The notes beneath the pieces are model-generated. The model saw nothing but the letters and a program-made list of their open reading frames with translations, ran no database searches and was not told the origin of the DNA. A DNA stretch of 47,966 nucleotides from an uncultured Bacilli bacterium (GTDB taxonomy: Bacteria; Bacillota_I; Bacilli_A; RF39; UBA660). The translations under genes and the position numbers were made by a program. Below, piece after piece: positions 21,419 through 31,244 of this stretch (the first letter of the stretch is position 1; each line of letters opens with the position of its first letter). The stretch spans positions 1-47,966 of the forward strand of contig CALVRR010000011.1 of assembly GCA_944358705.1 (NCBI GenBank), written 5' to 3'.

Positions 21419-24046
21419 ATGGAACGATATGATTTAACAGATATAAAATTTTACAAAAATAAAAAATTAATGAACAAACTAAATGAAATGACAGAACAAG
21501 AATTAAGAGCAGTAATAGACTCTAGTATCCTAGATTTTATTTCTTCCTTAGATAAGGACATGGTTCATTATATTTTTAGAAATTCGAATGCCTTTATCCA
21601 GAATATACTATGGGAAAATAATGATATTCAAAGAATTTTAATTTTAAATGCAAAACCATCAGAGGAATTTATCTATAGTAAAGAAACAATAAGGGCTCTA
21701 GAAAAATTAAATAAAGAGATTAAATCGCAATCCATTCGCAAACAAATATATCATAACGAATATTTTTTAAGTGTCATAATGATGGAAAATAGAATAGAAA
21801 ATAGATTCTTTTATCCCTATAACTTACTGAAAGTATTTGAAGGTATGACGAATAGCACAGTATTTAATAAGTTGCCATTAGAAAAACAATTTGCTTTGAT
21901 TATAAAATTAAATAGTTATACTCCAGAGTTATTACTACCTCGTGATTTTAGAACAAAATATCAAAATATTGAAAGAGTATTGTGTGAATGTGATGTAACG
22001 AAAATACCTGATAATGTTTTACAACAATTAAATGGTGAAGAAAGATTTCTTGTAGATTATTTAAAAGCAAGTACAAATGATGATGCTTTAATAGAAGAAT
22101 ATATAAGAAATAATTTAATAGGAAAAGGACTATCGATAGATAAGTTATTTAAAAAGATAAAACACAAAGAGTTTTTAATAGAAGTATATAGACAAAAGCA
22201 TTATACTAGAGCAATTCCTAGAGAAAAATTAAAAAGAAGAGTAATGGATGTTTTATTATTTGAAATCAAAGAGGAAGAGATAAAAGAACAATTTCTACAA
22301 TTTATATTAGTTCAAATTATGAAAGAAAGTAAAGTGGATAAGAATCAAGTTTATGAAGCTCTAAAAAGAGATTTAAATAACAAGCAATTGAGTTATAATG
22401 ACATAGATTATTTATCTATGGAAAGAGATGCTATAGATAAAGATAGAAAACTGCTATTTTATTTAAAATTTAATATAGTTTTACATAATACACACTATCT
22501 TCATGGAATAACAACCGACCAATTAGCGAAAATAAATGTAAAACATATAAATAAATTTCTTCCTTTTTTAAAAGACAGCACGCAAGATGAATTATCCGCA
22601 ATCTATGGAACAGCTATAAAGTTTTATTTGATTTTTGGATATGAAAGAGGTTTGGAAATATTAAATAAAAAATATGGGGAATACGATAAAATATCCTCAG
22701 ATGGTAAATCTGATAAAATATTCTTAGATAATGTATCAAAAACAGATGTAAGTAGGGTAGAAATGAGAAAAGAGGGAAAAAAATATCTACCTGTAATTGA
22801 TAGAAGATTTATTAATTTCATGTTTGCTAAACCTATGGAAAATCACTTTATAAATATGTTAAAAGATCAAAAAAATGCATTATATAAATATTGGTATTAT
22901 CTTTATAACAATTATGATTATATATTGGAAAAATGTCATAATAATATCACATTAAAAAAAGTTTTAATAATATTAGATACTGAAAAATATGGTATTAATT
23001 TAGGAGAAATAACTCCAGATAATTATGAATTAAATAACAATGATTTTTTAGAGAATATTACATTAGGAAATAAAACGGGGTATCCAAACAGTGAGGTGTT
23101 TAAAGAAATTCTCAAGATATATAGCAAGATGAAACAAAGAAAAGAATCTAGTATTCCCTATGTAGAAGGAAGAACAGATTATGGTTATAAATATCAAACG
23201 ATGAGGCTAGATGATTATAGAATTTTTGAATTAGGATATAGAGCCAATTGTTGTATTAGAACCTTAGATATTGCTCATAATCACTTATTACATGCTGCTC
23301 TTTGTAGAAATGGAAGAATATTATTCATTTATAATGAAGAAGGATCCCTTGCTGCTTTTTCTCCTTTAAAAAGAAATGGTAATGTCTTAATAGCAAACAG
23401 TATTGAATGTATTGATAAAAGTAGAGAAAATAGAGATCGAATCGCTGAAACTTTTAGAGAAGGAATGGATGAGATTGTAAGAATAACGAAAGAAAGTAAA
23501 GAACCAATCCATCTAGTATGTATTGGAGAAAAAGCCTATCTAAAACCAAAAACCACCCCATTTCCTAACGAATTTCCAACACCAACAATTTTTGAAAAAC
23601 AAGACGAAATATATAAAGATACAGATGAGTATCATAAAAAGTTAGATATTGTCTATAAGGATAATAATTTTGACTTAAAAGATATAAAATCAAAAGATCC
23701 AGATACTTCTTATATAGATCCTAGAGAAGAAGTACAATATATAGATTTTAGCCTCAATCAAGAAAACCAAGATAAAACAAATGCTATAAATAGAATAAAC
23801 GCAATTAATTATGCCACATCAGAAGAATATGTACCAATGAATAGACACATGTTGAAAGAAGCTTATTATACCAAAGACTGGTATATCGCAACAACCCAGG
23901 AAGGAATAATTGGTGCTTATTTAGAACAAGATGAAAGAGCCAAGGAAGAATATGAAAGTTATAGGAATAGAATAAGTAAAAAAGAACCAAAAAAAGTATT
24001 AGCTAAAACAATTACTCCTAAACTAGAAAATAGCAGTAATAAGTAG
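21419..24046 (+). CDS. Large uncharacterised cytoplasmic protein (875 aa)
   Basis: No signal peptide, membrane segment or ATP motif. Residues 1-560 are mostly helical and Lys/Glu-rich. Residues about 575-680 are the most ordered part: GYKYQTMRLDDYRIFELGYR, ANCCIRTLDIAHNHLLHAAL, then RILFIYNEEGSLAAFSPLKR and VLIANSIECI. The Cys-Cys followed by a helix and a Gly-hairpin is loosely like the C-terminal domain of PcfJ-type proteins (G-x-C-V...I-x-I-x-x), but the match is weak. Residues 700-875 are polar and low in structure, ending in a second small domain (YTKDWYIATTQEGIIGAYLE). No function is proposed. A strong RBS supports the start. Confidence 0.7.
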   Translation: MERYDLTDIKFYKNKKLMNKLNEMTEQELRAVIDSSILDFISSLDKDMVHYIFRNSNAFIQNILWENNDIQRILILNAKPSEEFIYSKETIRALEKLNKEIKSQSIRKQIYHNEYFLSVIMMENRIENRFFYPYNLLKVFEGMTNSTVFNKLPLEKQFALIIKLNSYTPELLLPRDFRTKYQNIERVLCECDVTKIPDNVLQQLNGEERFLVDYLKASTNDDALIEEYIRNNLIGKGLSIDKLFKKIKHKEFLIEVYRQKHYTRAIPREKLKRRVMDVLLFEIKEEEIKEQFLQFILVQIMKESKVDKNQVYEALKRDLNNKQLSYNDIDYLSMERDAIDKDRKLLFYLKFNIVLHNTHYLHGITTDQLAKINVKHINKFLPFLKDSTQDELSAIYGTAIKFYLIFGYERGLEILNKKYGEYDKISSDGKSDKIFLDNVSKTDVSRVEMRKEGKKYLPVIDRRFINFMFAKPMENHFINMLKDQKNALYKYWYYLYNNYDYILEKCHNNITLKKVLIILDTEKYGINLGEITPDNYELNNNDFLENITLGNKTGYPNSEVFKEILKIYSKMKQRKESSIPYVEGRTDYGYKYQTMRLDDYRIFELGYRANCCIRTLDIAHNHLLHAALCRNGRILFIYNEEGSLAAFSPLKRNGNVLIANSIECIDKSRENRDRIAETFREGMDEIVRITKESKEPIHLVCIGEKAYLKPKTTPFPNEFPTPTIFEKQDEIYKDTDEYHKKLDIVYKDNNFDLKDIKSKDPDTSYIDPREEVQYIDFSLNQENQDKTNAINRINAINYATSEEYVPMNRHMLKEAYYTKDWYIATTQEGIIGAYLEQDERAKEEYESYRNRISKKEPKKVLAKTITPKLENSSNK

Positions 24047-24112
24047 TATAATGAATTAGGAGAAAATAAAAAATTATTTTAATTATACGTAAATGATAAA
24101 GGAAGAGGAAAA

Positions 24113-25609
24113 ATGGAAAAAGAAAAATTACAAGAATTATGCAATCAAAAAAACTATCCAACTTATTTTACGGAAGATTTAATTAAATTATATCCAATCA
24201 TGGTAAATCATTTTGGAATAGAAAGAACAGATGAGTTTTTAAAAAACTGGAAATACGTGTTCATCAATACTATAGCGAACTCTGGAGGAACTTGGCGTAA
24301 AAAGAAGGAAATATCGGTTAATGAATATAACAGAAATTTATTATGGGGATATAGAATAATTACCGCACTATTTCATGAACCAGGCCATGCCATGGGAACA
24401 TTAAATATAGATACGGAAGATTTTTTATCGGATGGAGATATCCATGAAAATTTTTTTGAAAAAATGGAAGAAGCGGTAGTAAGTGATTACCAAGATGATT
24501 TATTAAATGGAGAGCTTCAATACGATTATGCAAGTACATATAATGTTAAGTGTCGTGGAGATATTCTTCATGCAGAAAATTACTTATTTGAAAAACTATA
24601 TTACAATGTTTTCAAGATTATCTTAGGAAGCGAAAGAAAATTAGTTCCCCAAATGATGTATGAAAAAGATAAGGAAAAAAAGAAATCTATTTTTAATAAA
24701 ATAAAAAATCTTTTAGAAGAAAAGTTAGATGTAAAAGAATATAAAACATTAATAGATTCCTGTGCAATTTTAATAATAAACCATGGGTATTCTCCACTTG
24801 CTAGAGAATACAAATTTATGGAAAATAGAAAATACATATACCAACAAATTTATAAATGGAATTATAATCAAGTAGCAAAAGGAGAAGTTAGTAAAGAAGA
24901 GTATGATAAAGAAGTCCAAGAATGGGTTGTAGAAAATTTTGATAAAAAATATATAAGAGTTTTAAACTATACAGCGAAAAATGAAATATTTAATAACAGT
25001 ATTCAAGAACAAACGGACCATCTTTGTGAGATGACACTAGATTATTTAACGAAAAGATTAGAAAGCATGGAAGAGTATGACTTTGAATTAATAAAAAGTA
25101 CTTGTGAATATTTTAGTAAAATAAATAATAAAGCACCAGAATTAAGACAAAAAACAGAGAATCTAAGAAATTTATTATCACCTTATATATCCACATTAGA
25201 GGAATCTATAGCACCAGAAATAAAAGAATTATATTCTAAGAAAGAACAAGACAGTATAATGTTAAAGTTTCTATCTCTTCAGTGTGTCAATAATAATAGT
25301 ATAAATAATTTTAAAATTTGCGAAATGGAGAATGATACTCAAGATGAAAGGAACAGTTTTATTTATATAACGGATGGAACTAATATAATAAAAATTGGAA
25401 GGTATAGTGATTTGGTTAAAGATGATATGAAAAATATGCACGATCCAAGTATGAATGGAATATATGTTGATACTGTAATTTCCTCAATCGAATTATCTTT
25501 TTCTCATCAGTTAGGAGATAACAATGTCAGAAATATAAAACAAACAGACAAAAGTTTTTGCCAAGTAGATTGGAATAAAGAATGGAAAAGTGGAAATAAA
25601 CTTCAGTAA
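24113..25609 (+). CDS. Putative zinc-metallopeptidase-like protein with an HEPGH motif
   Basis: 498 aa. Residues about 77-96 read YRIITALFHEPGHAMGTLNI, an HExxH zinc-binding helix of the gluzincin/metzincin type, unusual in having Pro as the third residue. A conserved-looking acidic helix (EKMEEAVVSDYQDDLL, about 117-132) could supply the third ligand. The remainder is helical (about 170-400), with a C-terminal beta-rich segment (FIYITDGTNIIKIGRYSDLV). There is no signal peptide, so it would act inside the cell. Whether it is a peptidase is inference from one motif. GGAAGAGG precedes ATG 24113. It follows the 875-aa gene closely and may be co-transcribed. Confidence 0.65.
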   Translation: MEKEKLQELCNQKNYPTYFTEDLIKLYPIMVNHFGIERTDEFLKNWKYVFINTIANSGGTWRKKKEISVNEYNRNLLWGYRIITALFHEPGHAMGTLNIDTEDFLSDGDIHENFFEKMEEAVVSDYQDDLLNGELQYDYASTYNVKCRGDILHAENYLFEKLYYNVFKIILGSERKLVPQMMYEKDKEKKKSIFNKIKNLLEEKLDVKEYKTLIDSCAILIINHGYSPLAREYKFMENRKYIYQQIYKWNYNQVAKGEVSKEEYDKEVQEWVVENFDKKYIRVLNYTAKNEIFNNSIQEQTDHLCEMTLDYLTKRLESMEEYDFELIKSTCEYFSKINNKAPELRQKTENLRNLLSPYISTLEESIAPEIKELYSKKEQDSIMLKFLSLQCVNNNSINNFKICEMENDTQDERNSFIYITDGTNIIKIGRYSDLVKDDMKNMHDPSMNGIYVDTVISSIELSFSHQLGDNNVRNIKQTDKSFCQVDWNKEWKSGNKLQ

Positions 25610-25681
25610 TTGAAAAAACATAGTTTCATGGGAGTTGAATCTAATATTAAAAGTGTAAAATAATAAAAAGGAGAAACACGA

Positions 25682-26608
25682 ATGAAAATATATATTACCT
25701 ATAAAAAAGATAGATTTACGAAAGAACAAATAAAAAATTTACAAGCGGTAGGAGAAACCATTTTTCTAGAAGACTTTTTTGATTTAGATAATGCACCTTA
25801 TTTAAAAGAGGACGAAGAAAAAATATTAGTAGTAGATCCAGATTGGTATAATTGGGATATTAATGCAAATCATTTAAGTAAAATAAAAAATCTAAAGGGA
25901 GTGTGCTTAGCAACCACGGCCTTTGACTGGATAGATTTAGAGTATTGCAAAGAAAATAATATTCTAGTTACTAATGTTCCTAAATATTCTACAGACTCTG
26001 TAGCAGAATACGCTATATTTCTTATGATGGCTTTAGCTAAAAAATTTCCAATGCAGTTAAAAAAAGATTATAAAATGGAATATTCTAAATCCATGTTAAC
26101 AACAGAAATAAGAAATAAAACACTAGGTATTCTAGGGCTAGGAACCATAGGAAGTAAAATTGCAGAACTAGGAAGTAGTTTAGGGATGAATGTAATTTAT
26201 TGGAATCGAACGAAAAAAGATTGTAACTATAAAAGTGTTGATTTAGAAACCATATTTACTACTGCTGATTTTATTATTCCAACATTCGCAACGAACGAAG
26301 AAACAAAAAAACTAATATCGGATGATTTAATAAATAAGATGAATAATAATGCATTAATTAATGTTATTAATAATCCAACAGAAATATATAACCATGAATT
26401 ATTAATAAAACGTGCCGAAGAAGGAAAGGTTAGTTATGCCTTTGAAATCTATGATGACGGAAAGAAAATGTATGACTACAAAGGAAATATTATGGCAACG
26501 GCACCTTATGCCTTCTATACGAAAGAATCGATAGAACGCCTATTAGATATATGGACCAAAAATGCTATAGCTATCGCAAATAATTCACCTCAAAATATTA
26601 TTATGTAA
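25682..26608 (+). CDS. D-2-hydroxyacid dehydrogenase family protein, atypical catalytic site
   Basis: 308 aa. The NAD-binding motif TLGILGLGTIGSKIAELGSS (about 143-162) and the split substrate/Rossmann layout are those of the D-isomer-specific dehydrogenases. The normally invariant Arg in the NxxRG block is replaced (LINVINNPTEIYNHELL), and the C-terminal P-H block reads ATAPYAFY with no His. It therefore keeps the fold and cofactor site but lacks two of the three usual catalytic residues. It may be non-catalytic, or may use another chemistry on an unknown substrate. AAAAGGAG precedes ATG 25682. Confidence 0.8.
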   Translation: MKIYITYKKDRFTKEQIKNLQAVGETIFLEDFFDLDNAPYLKEDEEKILVVDPDWYNWDINANHLSKIKNLKGVCLATTAFDWIDLEYCKENNILVTNVPKYSTDSVAEYAIFLMMALAKKFPMQLKKDYKMEYSKSMLTTEIRNKTLGILGLGTIGSKIAELGSSLGMNVIYWNRTKKDCNYKSVDLETIFTTADFIIPTFATNEETKKLISDDLINKMNNNALINVINNPTEIYNHELLIKRAEEGKVSYAFEIYDDGKKMYDYKGNIMATAPYAFYTKESIERLLDIWTKNAIAIANNSPQNIIM

Positions 26609-26642
26609 AACATAATAGAGGAAAGGAAAAGACCAATGTAAA

Positions 26643-26671
26643 TTGACAAAATCAAGTTTTTGTAGTAAAAT
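26643..26671 (+). promoter_or_regulatory. Sigma-A promoter TTGACA-17-TAAAAT
   Basis: Consensus -35 with ideal spacing, 30 bases before the acyltransferase start. It is one of few consensus -35 boxes in the window. Confidence 0.75.
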
Positions 26672-26701
26672 ATACGACATTAAATAAAAGAGGGGTATCG
26701 T

Positions 26702-27784
26702 ATGCAAAAAAAGACAAGAAAAATTTTAGATGAATTAATTGCCAAAAATCTAATTACGAAAGAGGAAGATTTAACAGCTGGACAAAAAACAAATTTTATG
26801 TTCGATTATATAGTCCAAAATTATGCTTATCTACTAGAACACGACGTAGATGTAGTACTACCAGATTCTACTTTTGAAAAAGGAGATAATTTCCATACAC
26901 TTATAACCCAATATGGGAAATATTTTTTAAAGAATCCACAAATAATAGAAGATAGATATAAATTATTAAGAAATGATCCAAAAACATTTCCAGATAGAGA
27001 TAGAGCATCCTTAGGAAAAGTAGAATTACCAAAGGAACCTACGATATTTATATCCAACCATCATTTTAAAGATGATGTCTTAGGAACCATTCTTGCAGCC
27101 AATAGAAGAGCTTTTATATTATTTGGTAGCTTACCACAATTATATGGAACATTGGATGGCTTATTAGCAATTAAAAATGGGGTTGCGGTAGTAAATAGAA
27201 AAGTAGAAGACAGTAAACATGCATCGATTGAAAAATGTCAATATATTTTAAAAAAAGGTATGGATTTAATAATATATCCAGAAGGGGTATGGCATAAAAA
27301 ACCAAATGGTCAAATGCTAGATTTTTATAGTGGGTTTTATCGAACCGCCCAAAAAGAGGATGGATCATTTTATCCTATTGTACCGATAGTTCATTATATT
27401 AACAATACCCATAAAAAAGGAAAAGATAATCCAATTCATACGGTAATAGATGACCCAATTTATTTCGAAGGAAAAAATCCTAAAGAAGAGATAAGACAAG
27501 TTAGAGAAACTATGTTAACATGGTATTACAAATGTATGGAAAATTATGGAGTAACGACTCGAAGCGAACTATTACAAGGCTATGACAATGCTACCGATGC
27601 CTGGGAAGAGGAGATAAAACAAAGAATTAAAACAGCAGATAGATATGATGAAGAAATAGAATTTAGTGCTGATAAAAGAAATCCAGAGGATCCTTTATTA
27701 GTATGGGAACCAATAGAAAAAGCAACTCCTGGAATCCCATTCGTAAAAGAATTAAAAAGAAATGATTTCCAACATCGTTTTTAA
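26702..27784 (+). CDS. PlsC-type (LPLAT) acyltransferase
   Basis: 360 aa. The acyltransferase motifs are ISNHHFKDDVLGTI (NHxxxxD, about 117-130), a middle loop with GVAVVNRK, and LIIYPEGVWHKK (PEG block, about 198-209). The N-terminal 100 residues and the C-terminal 80 residues are family-unspecific, making it longer than a minimal PlsC. It should transfer an acyl group to a glycerol-phosphate-type or related acceptor at the membrane surface, though no membrane helix is seen. AGAGGGGT precedes ATG 26702. Confidence 0.85.
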   Translation: MQKKTRKILDELIAKNLITKEEDLTAGQKTNFMFDYIVQNYAYLLEHDVDVVLPDSTFEKGDNFHTLITQYGKYFLKNPQIIEDRYKLLRNDPKTFPDRDRASLGKVELPKEPTIFISNHHFKDDVLGTILAANRRAFILFGSLPQLYGTLDGLLAIKNGVAVVNRKVEDSKHASIEKCQYILKKGMDLIIYPEGVWHKKPNGQMLDFYSGFYRTAQKEDGSFYPIVPIVHYINNTHKKGKDNPIHTVIDDPIYFEGKNPKEEIRQVRETMLTWYYKCMENYGVTTRSELLQGYDNATDAWEEEIKQRIKTADRYDEEIEFSADKRNPEDPLLVWEPIEKATPGIPFVKELKRNDFQHRF

Positions 27785-27820
27785 AAAAAGATTATAAAAT
27801 ATTTATAGTCTTTTTCTTTT
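27785..27820 (+). terminator. Rho-independent terminator
   Basis: AAAGATTATAAA pairs with TTTATAGTCTTT (one G-T pair), followed by a T-rich tract. Confidence 0.8.
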
Positions 27821-27832
27821 GTTTAAAAACTG

Positions 27833-27841
27833 TGATATAAT
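27833..27841 (+). promoter_or_regulatory. Extended -10 promoter (TGATATAAT)
   Basis: TG-A-TATAAT, 25 bases before the histidine-kinase start. Confidence 0.6.
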
Positions 27842-27865
27842 AAAAATAATAGTAGGAGGTGCGAT

Positions 27866-29734
27866 ATGAGTGGTATATTATTACCAGCATGCTCAATTTT
27901 CTTTTCCATATTATTATGCTGTGCTTATTTTTTAAAAAAACGTTTCCCATTAGTAGAAAATAAAGTGTATTCGGTAATGTTAATAATTAGTGCAGTAGAT
28001 AGTATAATTGTTACTATTCTACAATCGTTAGCAGTACTATCAAACGGAGACGAATATATAGAAATAATAAGTTTTTTAAATAAAATAGATTTTTGCTTAC
28101 TAATTGTATTTTTAAATGGAATCTTGATATATACCTTATTTATCACCAATAAATTTAAAGAAGAAAAAGACTATTATAAAATCTTAAATAGATTTTTAAT
28201 TTTTGATTTCATATTAGCAATCATAATTATGTTTTTAGATGTAGAAGTAATAAGTATCAATGGTAATTATAGTGTAGCAGGAAGTGCAATTACCTTTACT
28301 TATATTGTCTGTGGATTTTATATATTAGCAGCAATATTAACAGCATTATTTAATATAAAGAAAGCAGATAAAAGATATATTCCAATACTTAGTATTGTTT
28401 TCATGGCAATCATATTAATGATTTTATTTTCTATAAATCCATATCTAATAGTAATTTCTATTTCCTTAACATTCTTTGACTATATTATGTTTTTTACAAT
28501 CGAAAATCCAGACGTAAAAATGATTGGTCAATTGGAATTAGCGAAAGATCAAGCCGAAAGAGCAAATCGTGCAAAATCAGATTTCTTATCTAGTATGTCC
28601 CACGAAATTAGAACTCCATTAAATGCCATTGTAGGATTATCCGAAGATAATTTAACTTATAAAGATAAACTTCCACAAGAGGTAGTGGAAAATTCCAAAG
28701 ATATTATAAATGCAAGTCAAACCTTATTAGAAATTGTTGGTAATATATTAGATATTAATAAAATAGAAGCAAACAAAATGGAAATCATAGAAAACACCTA
28801 CAATTTTAAAGAAGAAATAAAAAATATGTGTAAAATTACTCAAACTCGTATTGGAGAAAAAGATGTAGTATTTAATTTAACTATGGCTGATGACCTTCCA
28901 TACGAATTAATAGGAGATAAATCAAAAGTAAAAGAAATCATAAACAACTTACTTACCAATGCCATAAAATATACCGATCATGGAAAAATTAATTTAAATA
29001 TAAAATGTATCAACGATACTAATAAGAATATTTCAAATTTAATTATTGTATGCCAAGATACCGGTAGAGGAATTAAAGCAGAAAATATTAATAAATTATT
29101 TACGAAATTTGAAAGACTAGATATTGAAAAAAATACTACCACGGAAGGAACAGGATTAGGTCTTGCGATTACAAAAGCTCTAGTAGATATGATGGGTGGA
29201 AAAATTAATGTTCAATCACAGTTTGGACAAGGCTCTATCTTTGTCGTTCAAATCCCCCAAAAAATAAATAGATTAACATCCCCAAGAACAGAAGAAAAAT
29301 TAATGAATACCGCAACCAAATTACGTATCAATAATATTTCTTATGGAAATAAAAAAGTATTAATAGTAGATGATAATAAATTAAATATTAAAGTAGCAAG
29401 AAAAGCCTTACAAGAGTTTAATTTTGAAATCGAGGAATGTTATGATGGACTACAATGTTTAGAAAAAGTAAAGGAAAAAACATACGATTTAATATTAATG
29501 GATATTATGATGCCAAATATGGGTGGAGAAAGTGCTTTAGCAGAACTAAAGAAAAAGGAAGATTTTAACACTCCAACGATAGCTTTAACAGCCGATGCTA
29601 TTGCAGGAGCCAAAGAAAAATATTTAGAAGAAGGTTTTGTAGATTATATTGCCAAACCATTTAACAAACAAGAAATAAAAGAAAAACTAGATAAAATATT
29701 TAAAACGGAAGAAATAACAGAAGATATTATCTAA
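27866..29734 (+). CDS. Membrane hybrid histidine kinase with C-terminal receiver domain
   Basis: 622 aa. About seven N-terminal membrane helices (1-220) form an integral sensor without a large ectodomain. The HisKA domain has [14 protein letters not shown], phospho-acceptor His 246. The HATPase_c domain follows with [11 protein letters not shown] (N box), [11 protein letters not shown] (G1) and [13 protein letters not shown] (G2). The receiver domain has VLIVDDN, acceptor Asp 546 ([12 protein letters not shown]) and Lys 597 (IAKPF). No separate response-regulator gene lies nearby and no DNA-binding output is attached, so it probably works in a phosphorelay. GTAGGAGGTG is a near-perfect RBS. 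Confidence 0.93.
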   Translation: MSGILLPACSIFFSILLCCAYFLKKRFPLVENKVYSVMLIISAVDSIIVTILQSLAVLSNGDEYIEIISFLNKIDFCLLIVFLNGILIYTLFITNKFKEEKDYYKILNRFLIFDFILAIIIMFLDVEVISINGNYSVAGSAITFTYIVCGFYILAAILTALFNIKKADKRYIPILSIVFMAIILMILFSINPYLIVISISLTFFDYIMFFTIENPDVKMIGQLELAKDQAERANRAKSDFLSSMSHEIRTPLNAIVGLSEDNLTYKDKLPQEVVENSKDIINASQTLLEIVGNILDINKIEANKMEIIENTYNFKEEIKNMCKITQTRIGEKDVVFNLTMADDLPYELIGDKSKVKEIINNLLTNAIKYTDHGKINLNIKCINDTNKNISNLIIVCQDTGRGIKAENINKLFTKFERLDIEKNTTTEGTGLGLAITKALVDMMGGKINVQSQFGQGSIFVVQIPQKINRLTSPRTEEKLMNTATKLRINNISYGNKKVLIVDDNKLNIKVARKALQEFNFEIEECYDGLQCLEKVKEKTYDLILMDIMMPNMGGESALAELKKKEDFNTPTIALTADAIAGAKEKYLEEGFVDYIAKPFNKQEIKEKLDKIFKTEEITEDII

Positions 29735-29764
29735 GAAAAACGTATGAAAAACATACGTTTTTCT
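29734..29764 (+). terminator. Strong Rho-independent terminator
   Basis: AGAAAAACGTATG pairs perfectly with CATACGTTTTTCT (13 bp, five-A loop). Confidence 0.9.
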
Positions 29765-29809
29765 ATCGCTTTTAGTATAATAAGTTCAAATCAAAAATAA
29801 GGTGAAAAG

Positions 29810-29977
29810 ATGAATCAAATAATACAAATCGCAAAACTATACGATAGTCATCATAAAATAAATTTTGGTTATGTAGGAATAGATATAGATACAAAAAAAA
29901 TAAAATATTATTCTTTCTATGATGATAAAGGAAAATATCAACCAAATAAATTATATGAATTTGAAAAGAAAAAATAA
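29810..29977 (+). CDS. Small ORF of 55 aa, possibly the 5' part of a decayed gene
   Basis: ATG 29810 has AAGGTGAAA just upstream and a TATAAT box at 29776-29781. The product is basic and Tyr-rich, with YVGIDIDTKKIKYYSFYDDK suggesting two beta strands. No family is recognised. The following 300 bases hold two further open stretches in other frames with protein-like composition, so this may be the first piece of a broken gene of about 150 aa rather than an intact small protein. Confidence 0.5.
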   Translation: MNQIIQIAKLYDSHHKINFGYVGIDIDTKKIKYYSFYDDKGKYQPNKLYEFEKKK

Positions 29978-29984
29978 GAGGTAA

Positions 29985-30277
29985 GGCATTAAGAATTCAT
30001 CATATGGGATACTGTCGTTATCAAAGACCGAAGTTTCAGAAATACTTCCAAAGATATTATTACCTACCACAAAGGAAATAATGGAAGAAGTAATATCTTA
30101 TAATGAAAGATAAAACTATCCAACGAGCAAAAAGTAAAAAAAGAAGATAAAAAACAAAGGGCTTTAGAGGAATTAACAGAAAGTATTTATGGAGAACAAA
30201 AAGAAGATGCTGAAAAAAGAGTAAATCAATTAATAAAAAGATATGAAATAGCCAAGACTTTTAAGAATAATTATTGA
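29985..30277 (+). pseudogene. Remnant of a frameshifted gene
   Basis: The first piece is open from 29985 to TAA 30111 and reads like protein (SKTEVSEILPKILLPTTKEI). The second is open in another frame from 30107 to TGA 30275 (EELTESIYGEQKEDAEKRV...KRYEIAKTFKNNY). The two join near 30107-30110. Neither piece has a start codon with an RBS. This 382-base stretch between the 55-aa ORF and the hydrolase holds nothing else apart from the promoter near 30323. Confidence 0.6.
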
Positions 30278-30322
30278 GATTTTTTTTGTCTATAGTATAA
30301 TACAATATATTTGATAAAATTA

Positions 30323-30331
30323 TGGTATAAT
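30323..30331 (+). promoter_or_regulatory. Extended -10 promoter (TGGTATAAT)
   Basis: TG-G-TATAAT, 29 bases before the hydrolase start. A second TAGTATAAT stands about 30 bases upstream. Confidence 0.55.
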
Positions 30332-30359
30332 AAGAAAGTAATATCAGAGGAGAAGAAAA

Positions 30360-31244
30360 ATGAGTTTAATAAATAAAATAATATTTAAAATATATGATAA
30401 TCAATTAAAAGATATAGATAAAAAGCAAGAAAATATGACCTGGGATAAAGATGTTATGATAGAAGAAAATCTTCCATATAAAGAAGAAAATGATCCATTA
30501 TTAACCTATGATTATATTTATGAAAAATGTGAGTCAAAGAAGGAAAATCTTCCATTAATTATTAATATTCATGGAGGAGCTTTTTCTGGAGGAGATAAAC
30601 AGGTAAATAAATATTATGGAGCTTTTTTAGCCAAACAAAAATATCAGGTCACAACCATTAATTATCATTATTTACCAGAGGCAAATTTAAAAAAGCAAGT
30701 ACAAGACACCCTACAAGCAATTACTTATATCACACAAAAATATAAAAAAGACGAGTTCTTTTTGACAGGGGATTCTTCTGGATCGGATCTTGTTTTATTA
30801 ATTAGTCTACTATGGAATAATGAAGACATGCAAAAGGCTTATGAAGTGTCTGTGCCAAAAGTAAAAATAAAAGCCTTAGGATTAACAGGAACACAAGCAT
30901 CAATCAATATGTTTCCAACAACAATGAGAGCATTTAATAAAGAAAATAGAAGAATGCTTCTAAATAATTGTGAAGAAATAGAAAGTTACATAGATATAAA
31001 GAAATTGTGGAATAAAGATATGCCACCTATTTATATTATGAGTGCTGAAGAAGATGTAAATTATATGAATTGTAAAGAGTTTGATTCTTGGTTAACAACG
31101 ATAAATCATCCGCATGAGAGTTATTATTGTAAAAAGAAAGAAGAAGGAAAATTATATCATTGCTTTAATGTAGTAAGGCCAGATTTAAATTGTAGTAAAA
31201 AAATGAATAAAGCTATGCTAGAATATTTTAAGGAAGTGAATTAA
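30360..31244 (+). CDS. Alpha/beta-hydrolase (esterase/lipase type)
   Basis: 294 aa. The oxyanion block INIHGGAFSGGDK (HGG type, about 61-73), the nucleophile elbow LTGDSSGSDLVLLI (G-D-S-S-G, about 139-152) and the late acid/His region (MSAEEDVNYM, then YHCFNVV) give the Ser-Asp-His triad of the hormone-sensitive-lipase-like branch. There is no signal peptide, so the enzyme is cytoplasmic; the ester substrate is unknown. GGAGAAG precedes ATG 30360. The next gene starts on the following base, so the two are one operon. Confidence 0.85.
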   Translation: MSLINKIIFKIYDNQLKDIDKKQENMTWDKDVMIEENLPYKEENDPLLTYDYIYEKCESKKENLPLIINIHGGAFSGGDKQVNKYYGAFLAKQKYQVTTINYHYLPEANLKKQVQDTLQAITYITQKYKKDEFFLTGDSSGSDLVLLISLLWNNEDMQKAYEVSVPKVKIKALGLTGTQASINMFPTTMRAFNKENRRMLLNNCEEIESYIDIKKLWNKDMPPIYIMSAEEDVNYMNCKEFDSWLTTINHPHESYYCKKKEEGKLYHCFNVVRPDLNCSKKMNKAMLEYFKEVN

